A stretch of 49,855 nucleotides of DNA from an uncultured Bacteroidales bacterium (GTDB taxonomy: Bacteria > Bacteroidota > Bacteroidia > Bacteroidales > P3). Each line of letters starts with the position of its first letter. The stretch's first letter is position 1. Where the stretch lies: contig CALUNB010000014.1 in NCBI GenBank assembly GCA_944321885.1, positions 1 to 49,855 on the forward strand, given 5' to 3'. The notes beneath the pieces were generated by a model. That model was not told the DNA's origin, did no database searches, and saw nothing but the letters and a program-made list of their open reading frames with translations. Both the position numbers and the translations under genes were made by a program. This document shows positions 34,935 through 43,444 of this stretch, piece after piece.

Positions 34935-36653
34935 ATGAAAAAAGATTTTGTTTTGAAGTTGGCAGGCTTCGGCTTGTTGCTTTCTTTTTCCTGGGTGGGC
35001 TTGGCCCAGACGCATTCGGTTTCGACCGAACCCCAGAAGAAATCCGTTTTGCTGGAGAAATATACCGGTGTGGGCTGCGGCAATTGCCCGGACGGGGCAA
35101 GAGTGGCTTCCGTTATCAAGGACGTGGCCGGGGACCGGTTTTGGATTCTTTCCATCCATGAAGGGCATTATGCGGAGCCTTGGGGCGATTTGCCGGATTA
35201 CCGCACGCAATGGGGCGCGGCCCTGTTGGAACAGGCCGGGGATATCGGTTATCCCCAAGGCTCCTTGAACAGGGTTCCTTATGAGTCGGATGTCATGAAC
35301 TCGAACCGGGGTACGTGGATCAAGCGTGCGAAAGCGATTCTGGAGGAAGATGCGCCTTTGAACTTGTACATGGAGGCATCGGTGGATGCCGGGAGCCGGG
35401 AAATGCGCATCAAGGTGGAGCTGTGTTATACCTCGGCCATGGAAGAGACGTCCAATATGTTGAATATCGCCTTGGTGCAGAATCATATCTTAGGGTATCA
35501 GAACGGGGCGAACATGGGCTACAATTATTCCCATGAACATATGTTGAGGGACTTGATTACCGGACAGTGGGGCGATACGGTCCAGGTGTCCGCGCTTGGG
35601 CAGGTCCAGACGTTTGAATACGAGTATACGGTGCCGGATTCAGTGCGGGATGTGGAGGTGGACCTCAGGAACATCGAGTTGGTGGCTTTTGTGACTCGGA
35701 CCACGGAAGATGTTTTGAATGTGTGCGGTACGAAACCTGTTCTGGAAAATCTGGACGAGGCGGTGAACTTGTCGATGGAGGCGGGTGACTTAGGCTCGGC
35801 TCGTTACGGATATGCTTTCTTTCCGGCTTCTGTCCGGAATTTGTGCAACGATACCTTGCGGGACCTGGCTTTTACGGTGGACATCAATGGGGCAAGCCAG
35901 ACGGTGACGGTTCCGGTTTCGATTCCGCCCTACCAGGACGGGAATATCGAAATTCCTGTGTCGGCTTATCCGGTGCAAGCTTCCAACACGGTGTCGGTCC
36001 AGGTTGATGCGGCGAACGGCAGCCCGGTTTCCTTGCCTGCGCTGACGTACAGCTTTTCGGAGCCGTTGGTGGTGGATTCCAAGGTCTTGTATATCGATTT
36101 TTCGACCGATGATTGTCCGGATGAATGTTCGTATGTGATTCGGAATACTGCCGGGGAAACCGTATATGCCAAAGGGCCGTTTGAGAGCGGAGCCGGGCAG
36201 TTGTCGTTTTCCGATACGGTCGTGTTGGATTCCGAGGGGATTTACGCTTTGGAATTCAGGGATTTGTGGCATGACGGATGGCAGGAGGGTTCCCGTGGGT
36301 CGTTCAAGATAAAAGCGGGTAACGGCCGTTTGGTTGGACAGAACTACTCGATTACGGAAGGGGGCGAGACGATGTTTGTCAATGTGACGGAAGCTTCGGC
36401 TTCGGAAAGCTTGGAGGCGGATAATCCGATTCGCTTGTTTTCCGACCGGGAGGGTTTCCGGATTTCCAATCCTTCGGCTTTGCGGATTGAGAGAGTCGAG
36501 ATTTTCAACTTGAACGGGAGCCGTTTGTACGACAAGGTGGTGGATGTGCGTTCGGATTTGTATGTACCTTTCGATGCCGGTGCGACCCAGTTGTTGATTG
36601 TCCGTGTCAAGACCGAGGAAGGTTCCTTGGTATATAAATTGGTCGTACTGTAG
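34935..36653 (+). CDS. Omp28-like secreted protein with CGNC motif and T9SS-like C-terminal domain
   Basis: The 572-residue protein has a signal peptide ending VGLAQ. A thioredoxin-like Omp28 domain follows, with LEKYTGVGCGNCPDG (CxxC at about residues 48-51) and LSIHEGHYAEPWGD. The middle part is a beta-rich module with paired Cys. The last 80 residues (RISNPSALRIERVEIFNLNG through RVKTEEGSLVYKLVVL) fit a T9SS sorting domain, used for export across the outer membrane and surface attachment. It heads a region of several T9SS cargo genes. The CxxC could be redox-active or structural. Confidence 0.85.
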   Translation: MKKDFVLKLAGFGLLLSFSWVGLAQTHSVSTEPQKKSVLLEKYTGVGCGNCPDGARVASVIKDVAGDRFWILSIHEGHYAEPWGDLPDYRTQWGAALLEQAGDIGYPQGSLNRVPYESDVMNSNRGTWIKRAKAILEEDAPLNLYMEASVDAGSREMRIKVELCYTSAMEETSNMLNIALVQNHILGYQNGANMGYNYSHEHMLRDLITGQWGDTVQVSALGQVQTFEYEYTVPDSVRDVEVDLRNIELVAFVTRTTEDVLNVCGTKPVLENLDEAVNLSMEAGDLGSARYGYAFFPASVRNLCNDTLRDLAFTVDINGASQTVTVPVSIPPYQDGNIEIPVSAYPVQASNTVSVQVDAANGSPVSLPALTYSFSEPLVVDSKVLYIDFSTDDCPDECSYVIRNTAGETVYAKGPFESGAGQLSFSDTVVLDSEGIYALEFRDLWHDGWQEGSRGSFKIKAGNGRLVGQNYSITEGGETMFVNVTEASASESLEADNPIRLFSDREGFRISNPSALRIERVEIFNLNGSRLYDKVVDVRSDLYVPFDAGATQLLIVRVKTEEGSLVYKLVVL

Positions 36654-36680
36654 GCGTTATCGTCTTTTGGGAGGATGCCA

Positions 36681-36725
36681 AGAGGGTGGATTCAAGGCCG
36701 GTGCTTTGGTTCCGCCCTCTTTTTT
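36681..36725 (+). terminator. Terminator of the Omp28-like gene
   Basis: AGAGGGTGGA pairs with TCCGCCCTCT (one G-T wobble) around a 20-base loop and is followed by TTTTTA. It lies 28 bases after the stop. Confidence 0.75.
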
Positions 36726-36743
36726 ATGTCCGGAATTTTTCCC

Positions 36744-36751
36744 TACATTTG
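36744..36751 (+). promoter_or_regulatory. -7 box of the TPR-HTH regulator gene
   Basis: TACATTTG fits TAnnTTTG; the T-run of the upstream terminator lies about 20 bases before it. The leader would be about 105 bases. Confidence 0.5.
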
Positions 36752-36861
36752 CTACCCGAAGTCTGAGGCTACGCTTTATGGTAGCGACGGGTATGGTCTG
36801 TCGGGACCTGTTGGGGATAATATTAACGAACTGTTTGTTAACGGAGATAGCAGGGTAGGAA

Positions 36862-38682
36862 ATGGCCTTTGTAAGAGAATATCGGGCAAGGAAAAACTTG
36901 CGTTCGTGGGGGCTTTTGCTGTTCTTTGGGTGCGTGCTTTTTTCTTTATGCGGGGCGCAAGGACGGAAAGGGATGGAATTGCGGAGCCGCCTTGTGGAAG
37001 ACATTGATTTGTTGATAAAACTGGATTCCATATCCTCTCCGGACACGTATCGGGAGTTGGATTCGGCTTGGACTGCTTGCAAGAAAGATGGGATTTCGGA
37101 TTCCTCGTTGTTCCGATGGGTGTACAGGACCGGACAGCGTTCGGTGATGAAAGGGGAACATGCCTTGGTGGCCGGCATGTTCGATGTGGCAGCGGATTAT
37201 TTTTCCGGGCTCCCGGGCAAGGAGAAATATTCGTATCTGATGAGCATCAATACCGCCTTGGGTTCGATTTATGAAGAAATGGGAATGTGGACCAAGGCTA
37301 TGAATTTTTATTTTGATGTATTGGAGATTAAGCAATTGTATGGGTGTGAGGATTCTTATGGAAGTGTGTTGAACAATATCGGGAACGTGTATTTCAAGCA
37401 GGGGTATTACGACAAGGCGAAAGCTTATTATGATTCTGCGATTGTTTTCAACACGAACAGGGGAGAGAAGCGGGAGTTGATAAACAATTACAACAATTTG
37501 GCAGGCTTGTATTACATGCAGGGGGATTATAAGGCGACCTTGAGTGCATTAAGCCAGGCTTTGGCCCAGATTGACCGGGAAAAGGATCCGGATCTTTATT
37601 ATTTGGTATGGCAGAACATGGCCGTGGTGTACAATCAGGAGGGGAAGAAGCTTCTGGCTTTGGATTTGGTAAGGGAAGCCATTGCTTATCAGAATCGTAC
37701 ACACCGGAGTCTGGATTTGGTCAGTACGTATTTGCTGGTGGCTGGAATTTTCGGCTCCAATGAACCGGATTCGTCTTTGTATTATATGGAGATGGCTTTG
37801 GAGAAGGCTCGTGACCTTCAGAACCATGCAGCGGAAATCAAAGCTTTGCAGGCTTTGTACGTATGGAACAAGGATGAGGGGAATTTCGAGGAAGCTTGTG
37901 CGCTTTTGGAAAGGACGGTTTGGTTGCAGGATTCTTTGGAGTCGATGGATAGCCGGATGCGCATTGAGAGTATTGAGGCGACCCACGAGATTGAACAGGA
38001 AAACCAGAACAAGGATTTGGCTTTGCAACGGTTGGAGATAGAGAAGTTGCAGAACCAGAAGCAGGAAGTAATCTTGGTGGCTCTTTTGTTTTGTTTACTG
38101 ATTGCTTTGTTGGTGGTGTACTACCGGTATCGCTTGCAAAAGAGGATGAAGAAGGAGACGGAAGAGTTGGCGGAGCAGAAACAAGTGCTGTACGAGAAAG
38201 AAAAGGAGATGATGAACCAACGGGAGCAGGAGTTGAGGGATTCTTTGGAATTGAAGAATAAGGAATTGACATCCAAGGTTTTGCATTTGGTCAAGAACAA
38301 TGAGTTCATTGTGGACATAAACCGGGAATTGCAGCAGCTGTTGTTGGAATTGAATCCCAAGGATTCGGCCAAGAAGGAGCATATCCGGGAAATGTTGGTC
38401 AAGTTGAGGGACCAGGGGAACGAGGGGACGTATGCCGAGTTCAAGTATTATTTTGAACAGGTTCACCAGTCTTTTTATGAGAATCTGCAAAAGGCTTATC
38501 CCTCTTTGACTTACAAGGATATCCGTTTGTGTTCGTTTTTGAAGTTGGGCTTGTCTTCCAAGGAGATTGCTTCCATCACGTTCAAGGAAGTGCGGAGCGT
38601 GGAATCGGCAAGGAACCGTTTACGCAAGAAGATGGATTTGGATGCGGACGTCAACTTGATAGAGTTCTTCTCCCGTTTCTGA
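36862..38682 (+). CDS. TPR-transmembrane-HTH transcriptional regulator
   Basis: The 606-residue protein has an N-terminal signal anchor (LLLFFGCVLFSLCGAQ) and about six TPR units (e.g. YGSVLNNIGNVYFKQGYYDKAKAYYDSA). A coiled coil leads to one membrane helix (VILVALLFCLLIALLVVYYRY, about residues 412-432), then a cytoplasmic coiled coil. A C-terminal LuxR-like helix-turn-helix ends it (LTYKDIRLCSFLKLGLSSKE, EVRSVESARNRLRKKM). This layout is common in Bacteroidota one-component regulators that sense in the periplasm and bind DNA inside. Its position between T9SS cargo genes makes them candidate targets. The broken TPR gene at 15891-17045 resembles its sensor half. Confidence 0.9.
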   Translation: MAFVREYRARKNLRSWGLLLFFGCVLFSLCGAQGRKGMELRSRLVEDIDLLIKLDSISSPDTYRELDSAWTACKKDGISDSSLFRWVYRTGQRSVMKGEHALVAGMFDVAADYFSGLPGKEKYSYLMSINTALGSIYEEMGMWTKAMNFYFDVLEIKQLYGCEDSYGSVLNNIGNVYFKQGYYDKAKAYYDSAIVFNTNRGEKRELINNYNNLAGLYYMQGDYKATLSALSQALAQIDREKDPDLYYLVWQNMAVVYNQEGKKLLALDLVREAIAYQNRTHRSLDLVSTYLLVAGIFGSNEPDSSLYYMEMALEKARDLQNHAAEIKALQALYVWNKDEGNFEEACALLERTVWLQDSLESMDSRMRIESIEATHEIEQENQNKDLALQRLEIEKLQNQKQEVILVALLFCLLIALLVVYYRYRLQKRMKKETEELAEQKQVLYEKEKEMMNQREQELRDSLELKNKELTSKVLHLVKNNEFIVDINRELQQLLLELNPKDSAKKEHIREMLVKLRDQGNEGTYAEFKYYFEQVHQSFYENLQKAYPSLTYKDIRLCSFLKLGLSSKEIASITFKEVRSVESARNRLRKKMDLDADVNLIEFFSRF

Positions 38683-38870
38683 GAAACTGTTGCTCGTGGA
38701 TTGCTGTTTTGTGTCCCCGGTTTGACAGTAGCCGGGTCGGAATCCGGTCCTGTTTTCTTTGTTTTTGTGAGTTGAGTGGAAGAGGATGGAGAGGAACGGC
38801 TGGTTTTGGACTGCTTTTCTTTTTTTTCGAGGGTAATTTTCTTTTACGACTTTGATTTTTTGACTACGTT

Positions 38871-38899
38871 TTTGGGGGGCGAAACATAACGTATGTTTG
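38871..38899 (+). promoter_or_regulatory. Candidate promoter in the 515-base gap before the GC-rich lipoprotein
   Basis: TTTG (38871-38874), 17 bases, TATGTTTG (38892-38899) fit the -33/-7 consensus. Transcription would start near 38906, nearly 300 bases before ATG 39198. The gap 38683-39197 is AT-rich and I see no gene in it on either strand. Confidence 0.45.
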
Positions 38900-39197
38900 C
38901 TTCTTTTGGTTGATTATTAGTTTTATATATCTTGATGCCGTAGCGAAATGTCGAACTATTTTGGTTGTGCCGTAGCTGGTAGGGGTCTGAAAAAAGTTTG
39001 GTTGTTTGAAAACTTTCTATTATTACACTCGGATTCGTTTCGATGATTTCGCTTCGAGTCATTTGTTGGTTTTGGTTGGTACAAGAAAGATGAAAATCCG
39101 GGAAACCGGTTTGGTTGACCGGATTTCATCTGACTTGTGGATCGCAGGGACTGGATGAACTGTTTCCCCTGTAGTGAAAAGAATTTTGATGCTGGGA

Positions 39198-39764
39198 ATG
39201 AAAACGAAAAGCTTCTCAATCTTGATGTTATTGACGATGGCCTTTTGGCTCGTAGCTTGTGCCGGTGTGGAGACGGGTCGTAGACGAGCGGAAGTTGGAG
39301 AAGTTACGGGGAAGGATGATTCCTATAAGAAGGATATTCCGCAGCGGGAGGATTCCCGCCGGGCGAGCGGGACGGCGTGGGAAGGGACGGCCCCGGAGGG
39401 ACTTGCGGGAACGGCCTTGGGGAATGAGGGGTTGGCGGGCGAAGCCGGGACCCCGGGCCGGGCCGGGGCGGTCCCACCGCCTTCGAGCCGGGGGAAGGCG
39501 CGGGGGGCGGCATCCCCTGCCCGGGGGCTTCCGGTCCTGGGGTTCCCGGTGCCGGGAAGTGTACCGGAAGGTGCGGTGCCGGGGAACGGGTGGCTGCCGG
39601 CGGGGATGCTGGACATGGAGGTGTTCGGCCTGCAGGGCCAGGTGATGTTCCGCAGCCGGGGGTTCCCGCTGGGGGACGTGCCGCCTCCGGGGACGGCAGA
39701 GTCACCGCGACCAAGGCCCGACGGCGGCATCCAACAACAAGACAAGGAACGGACAAACAATTAA
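39198..39764 (+). CDS. Very GC-rich lipoprotein with low-complexity body
   Basis: From ATG 39198 (188 residues) there is a convincing lipoprotein signal (MKTKSFSILMLLTMAFWLVAC, Cys21). The body is Gly/Pro/Ala/Arg-rich and low in complexity (GLAGTALGNEGLAGEAGTPG, PVLGFPVPGSVPEGAVPG). Base composition changes sharply inside the gene: 39481-39540 is 48 of 60 G+C, far above the flanks. Near the end, LDMEVFGLQGQVMFRSRGF resembles the central strands of a T9SS sorting domain (compare VEIFNLNGSRLYDK in the Omp28-like protein), but the canonical ending is missing. It lies 28 bases before the first propeller gene. I do not recognise a family; it may be a degenerate cargo or a recently expanded sequence. 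Confidence 0.55.
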   Translation: MKTKSFSILMLLTMAFWLVACAGVETGRRRAEVGEVTGKDDSYKKDIPQREDSRRASGTAWEGTAPEGLAGTALGNEGLAGEAGTPGRAGAVPPPSSRGKARGAASPARGLPVLGFPVPGSVPEGAVPGNGWLPAGMLDMEVFGLQGQVMFRSRGFPLGDVPPPGTAESPRPRPDGGIQQQDKERTNN

Positions 39765-39792
39765 TACAAACAATTTTTAAAACCTCAAGCTT

Positions 39793-41535
39793 ATGAAACG
39801 ATTGGTTTTGCTTTCCGCCCTGGCCCTCTCCGGCCTCGGCCTCGCTAATGCCCAGTGGTCCAGCGACCCGGGAGAAAATCTGCAACTGAACAACGAAAGC
39901 TTCTACAGCTTTGAGACAGAACTCTTGTCGGACGGAAGCTGGTACCTCTACTATAACCGTCCGGACGGAAGCATCGACACCATCGTGCCCTATTTGCAGC
40001 GGTACGACAAAGACGGTAACGCCCTGTGGGCTGAGCCGCTTGAAATTTCGAGAAACGTCACCATGTCCTGGACGAAAGTCATGGATTGCATGACGATAGA
40101 CCAGGACGACAACGCCATCATCGTGACCCAGGACTTGCGCCATGGACCGGAATCCTATACCGCGTACAAGATTAGTCCGGACGGGGAATCCCTTTGGCCG
40201 GAAGGCGTGGATTTGCATAACGGGAACTATCCCGGCGGTTGCGCGGCCCTGAACATGACCCAGATTGCCGATGGCAGCTATATTTTCGCGTGGCTGGAAT
40301 ATACCAACGATGATGCGAACACAGGCGTAATCCGCATGCAGAGAGTGTCTGCCGAAGGTGAAATCCTTTGGGGAGAGGGTAAATTGTTGCAGGAAGAAAA
40401 CACGCCGATGACTTATCCCTACGTGCTGGATGCCGGCAACAACGAGTTCCTGCTGGTTTACGCCTACGGGGCATCCCAGCAGCTGCAAGTACGCAAGATG
40501 GATTTTGACGGGAACGATGTCTGGGCTCAACCGACAACGGCTTTCGACGCGGTAAGCTCTTCCATCCCCCTGTGGACTTTCCTCGAGGTGATTCCCGCTG
40601 ATGGCGGCGTGCTGATAGCCACCTATGAAGGCGACCCCAATTTTCCCTACATTGCTTATGTGAAGAACGATGGGACCCATGCCTTTGCCGAGGGCAGTGC
40701 CGGCTTGCGGCTGGGTTACTCCGAGTGGCTGGCATGGGGAATCAAATTGGTCTTCGATGAGGAAAACCAAGCCATTTATGCTACTTGGAGGGAATCCGAT
40801 TATAACCAGCAATATTACCAAATCGTGACACAAAAAGTGAGTCTCGATGGGGAACTTCTCTGGGATCCCAATGGCATTGCCATCACTCCCTTCCTGCCCC
40901 GCCCCGTATCTTATTACGATGCCGAGCTTGGGCCTAAGGGAAGTTTGTTCGTCACTTTCATGGAGCAATACGATGTAGATGGCAACGGGCTTGGATCCAA
41001 CGACCATGTCAATGTCCTGGCCTCGCTGCAAGACGCGGACGGGAGCTTCATGTGGACGGACACGACGGTGACCCTGTCGAACCGGCCCAGCGTGAAGTAC
41101 AACACGGAAGCCCTGCCGCTCAGCAATAACCAATGGATTGTGGTGTGGGATGGGGCCTCAAGCATAGACAGCATGAACACAAGGTACCTTTATGCGCAGA
41201 ACGTCACTATCGATGGCATTTTGGGCGGTGGCATGGCCAATGAAACCAACGAAGAAAGTCTTGCCTCGAATCGCGTATCTGTTTTCCAGGTATATCCTAA
41301 TCCTGTACGGGAATCGGCAACTCTTGTCATCGAGAACGGGTCAAACCCGGTCCAAATTTCCATCGAATTACTGGATATCCGTGGCACGGCAATAACGAAA
41401 GTCTACGATGGAACCCTTCCTTCGGGGAAAACCGAGATAGGCTGGACACGCCCGGCAGGTTTGGCTCAGGGCCTCTACATCATGAGATGTGTTATCGGGC
41501 GACAGGTGTATTATATCAAGGTCATGTTGCAATAA
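39793..41535 (+). CDS. T9SS-secreted propeller-like protein, paralog A
   Basis: The 580-residue protein has a signal peptide ending GLANAQ. The body carries six copies of a DGxxLW-type motif (DGNALWAEP, DGESLWPEG, EGEILWGEG, DGNDVWAQP, DGELLWDPN, DGSFMWTDT), suggesting a six-bladed beta-propeller. The last 85 residues are a classic type A T9SS sorting domain (VYPNPVRESATLVIENG ... LAQGLYIMRCV ... YYIKVMLQ). It should be exported across the outer membrane and attached at the surface or released. Paralog B follows after 33 bases with the same architecture. The ligand is unknown. Confidence 0.85.
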   Translation: MKRLVLLSALALSGLGLANAQWSSDPGENLQLNNESFYSFETELLSDGSWYLYYNRPDGSIDTIVPYLQRYDKDGNALWAEPLEISRNVTMSWTKVMDCMTIDQDDNAIIVTQDLRHGPESYTAYKISPDGESLWPEGVDLHNGNYPGGCAALNMTQIADGSYIFAWLEYTNDDANTGVIRMQRVSAEGEILWGEGKLLQEENTPMTYPYVLDAGNNEFLLVYAYGASQQLQVRKMDFDGNDVWAQPTTAFDAVSSSIPLWTFLEVIPADGGVLIATYEGDPNFPYIAYVKNDGTHAFAEGSAGLRLGYSEWLAWGIKLVFDEENQAIYATWRESDYNQQYYQIVTQKVSLDGELLWDPNGIAITPFLPRPVSYYDAELGPKGSLFVTFMEQYDVDGNGLGSNDHVNVLASLQDADGSFMWTDTTVTLSNRPSVKYNTEALPLSNNQWIVVWDGASSIDSMNTRYLYAQNVTIDGILGGGMANETNEESLASNRVSVFQVYPNPVRESATLVIENGSNPVQISIELLDIRGTAITKVYDGTLPSGKTEIGWTRPAGLAQGLYIMRCVIGRQVYYIKVMLQ

Positions 41536-41568
41536 GCACAATGCCATTCTCCTGTAAAACAACAAGCC

Positions 41569-43314
41569 ATGAAAACGATCAGGGTTGCAATTCTCTTTGT
41601 TTTTGCTAGCGTGGGGTCTACCCTCAAAGCCCAGTGGGCAAGCGACGCTTATGCCAACCATTGTATGGTGGATCGCGCCATACGAGGGTATGAAACGGAG
41701 GTGCTGGGCGACGGGCGATGGTTCCTGTCCTATGACCGGCCCGGGCCAGGAGAACACTCGTCCCCGGATACGGTGACCCCTTGGTTGCAATGTTACGGAC
41801 AAGACGGGAGGCCTCTTTGGGATGCGCCGATGGAATTGTCCCGGTACCGGACCTTGACATCCGGTTTGGTGCGTCAACGCTTGATGGTCGATGCGGAAGG
41901 CAATGCGGTAGTCCTGGTCCAGGACTTGCGAAAGGCCACTCCGGACAGGGCGAAAAATGTTTATGCGGCATACCGGGTCTCTCCGGAGGGCGAGCATTTG
42001 TGGCCTGAGGACGGTGTCGTGTTGAACGGGAATGCACTTCCCGACTTTTGTGCCGCTCTTTGTGGAATCCAGATGGACGATGGGAGTTTCGTTTTCGCTT
42101 GGGTGGAAATCCAGGACGAAGACAATACGGACTTCATCCGGATGCAACGGGTCTCGTCCCAAGGCGAACTGTTGTGGGGGGATGGGAAAGAGGTAAGGAC
42201 GGAAGGTGTCATGGTGTCTTATCCGGCCTTGATGGATGCCGGAAACAATGAATACTTGCTGGCCTACACGGAAGAGGCGGATTTGAAAATCGGAAAGTTC
42301 GATTTCGATGGGAATGCCATCTGGGCCGAACCCACCCTTGTGTTCAGCGGGACACTGCCTAATGTTCCTGCCTACACGTACCTTGACGTGTGTCCATTAA
42401 ACGGAGGGGCTTTGCTGGCTTTCCATGCGGGAGACGGGCCTACGTATCCCTATTGCGCTTACATTCTCCCGGATGGAAGCCATGGCTTCACGGAAGCCGA
42501 TGCCGGCTTGCGCCTGGGATTCGGGGAAAACCAGGCCACCAATGTCCATTTATGCTTCGATGAGGCTGGGAAAGCGGTTTATGCCGTATGGCAAGAAACC
42601 TATAGCCAGGAGGCTCGGGCCTATTACGGTTTGGTTTCCCAGAAAATCAACCTCCAAGGAGAATTGCTATGGGATCCGGAGGGCATCAGGATGGCCGGCT
42701 TCACAGCACAAGCTATCGAGGACTTTACCGTGTCGCCGGGTCCGAAAAACACGATGATGGTCGTTTACAGTGAGTGGGATGAAAACGGGGATTTCGACAA
42801 GGAAACTTTGAAGGCTGTCCTGGTCAGTCCGGAGGGAGAATTCGTGTGGGATACGGATGTGGTGATTTCCTCCCACCCTAGCAAAAAGAGCGATATCAAG
42901 ACTTTGCCTTTCCGAGACGGGCAATGGATTGTGTCTTGGAAGGACAATCGGGATTTTGGCGATGGCATCCAGAACAATGTGTATGCCCAGAACGTGCTGG
43001 AATCAGGACTGTTGGGACAGGCTGCTTCCGATGAAACATCTCCCATGGGGAAAAGCATGCAGCTTTCCACATGCCCCAATCCGGTTTCCGTGAGTTGCCA
43101 GGTATGCTTGCATCTGGCAAGGGATGTGTCCCATCTTCGCTTGGAACTCCTGGATTTGAAAGGAGCCAAGGTGGCTACCGTGTACGAGGGATCCGGTCTG
43201 GCAGGAGAATCCGTCCTGTATTGGAACCGTCCGTCCGGACTGTCTGCGGGATTGTATGTCCTTCGGGCCATGGCCAACGGGAATCCGGTTTATTCCAAGC
43301 TTGTCTTGCAATGA
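41569..43314 (+). CDS. T9SS-secreted propeller-like protein, paralog B
   Basis: The 581-residue protein has a signal peptide ending STLKAQ and six DGxxLW-like motifs in register with paralog A (DGRPLWDAP, EGEHLWPED, QGELLWGDG, DGNAIWAEP, QGELLWDPE, EGEFVWDTD). It also shares stretches such as MDAGNNEYLLAY and FTEADAGLRLGF. The T9SS sorting domain runs from CPNPVSVSCQVCLHLA to SAGLYVLRAMANGNPVYSKL. The tandem position and equal length point to gene duplication, followed by considerable divergence. Likely in one transcript with paralog A and the fibronectin-III protein behind. Confidence 0.85.
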   Translation: MKTIRVAILFVFASVGSTLKAQWASDAYANHCMVDRAIRGYETEVLGDGRWFLSYDRPGPGEHSSPDTVTPWLQCYGQDGRPLWDAPMELSRYRTLTSGLVRQRLMVDAEGNAVVLVQDLRKATPDRAKNVYAAYRVSPEGEHLWPEDGVVLNGNALPDFCAALCGIQMDDGSFVFAWVEIQDEDNTDFIRMQRVSSQGELLWGDGKEVRTEGVMVSYPALMDAGNNEYLLAYTEEADLKIGKFDFDGNAIWAEPTLVFSGTLPNVPAYTYLDVCPLNGGALLAFHAGDGPTYPYCAYILPDGSHGFTEADAGLRLGFGENQATNVHLCFDEAGKAVYAVWQETYSQEARAYYGLVSQKINLQGELLWDPEGIRMAGFTAQAIEDFTVSPGPKNTMMVVYSEWDENGDFDKETLKAVLVSPEGEFVWDTDVVISSHPSKKSDIKTLPFRDGQWIVSWKDNRDFGDGIQNNVYAQNVLESGLLGQAASDETSPMGKSMQLSTCPNPVSVSCQVCLHLARDVSHLRLELLDLKGAKVATVYEGSGLAGESVLYWNRPSGLSAGLYVLRAMANGNPVYSKLVLQ

Positions 43315-43444
43315 AGAGGTTTCCCGTCAATTTTCCCATCGGATTTCAGGCTTCATGCCATGCTTTGGAATGCCGGGCTGCCCCGGAACCTCTCTTGGCG
43401 ACCATAAGTTGAAACCATATTTTCTAACATCAAAAACGAACATT

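Noticed and set aside
39304..41133. 609-codon minus-strand open frame across the GC-rich lipoprotein and propeller paralog A
   Set aside because: It crosses two plus-strand genes that have signal peptides and, for the second, a T9SS domain. The long frame is explained by GC-rich DNA with few stop codons.
43256..43444. N-terminal extension of the fibronectin-III protein
   Set aside because: The extension overlaps the end of paralog B, has no signal peptide, and a strong signal peptide begins at 43445.
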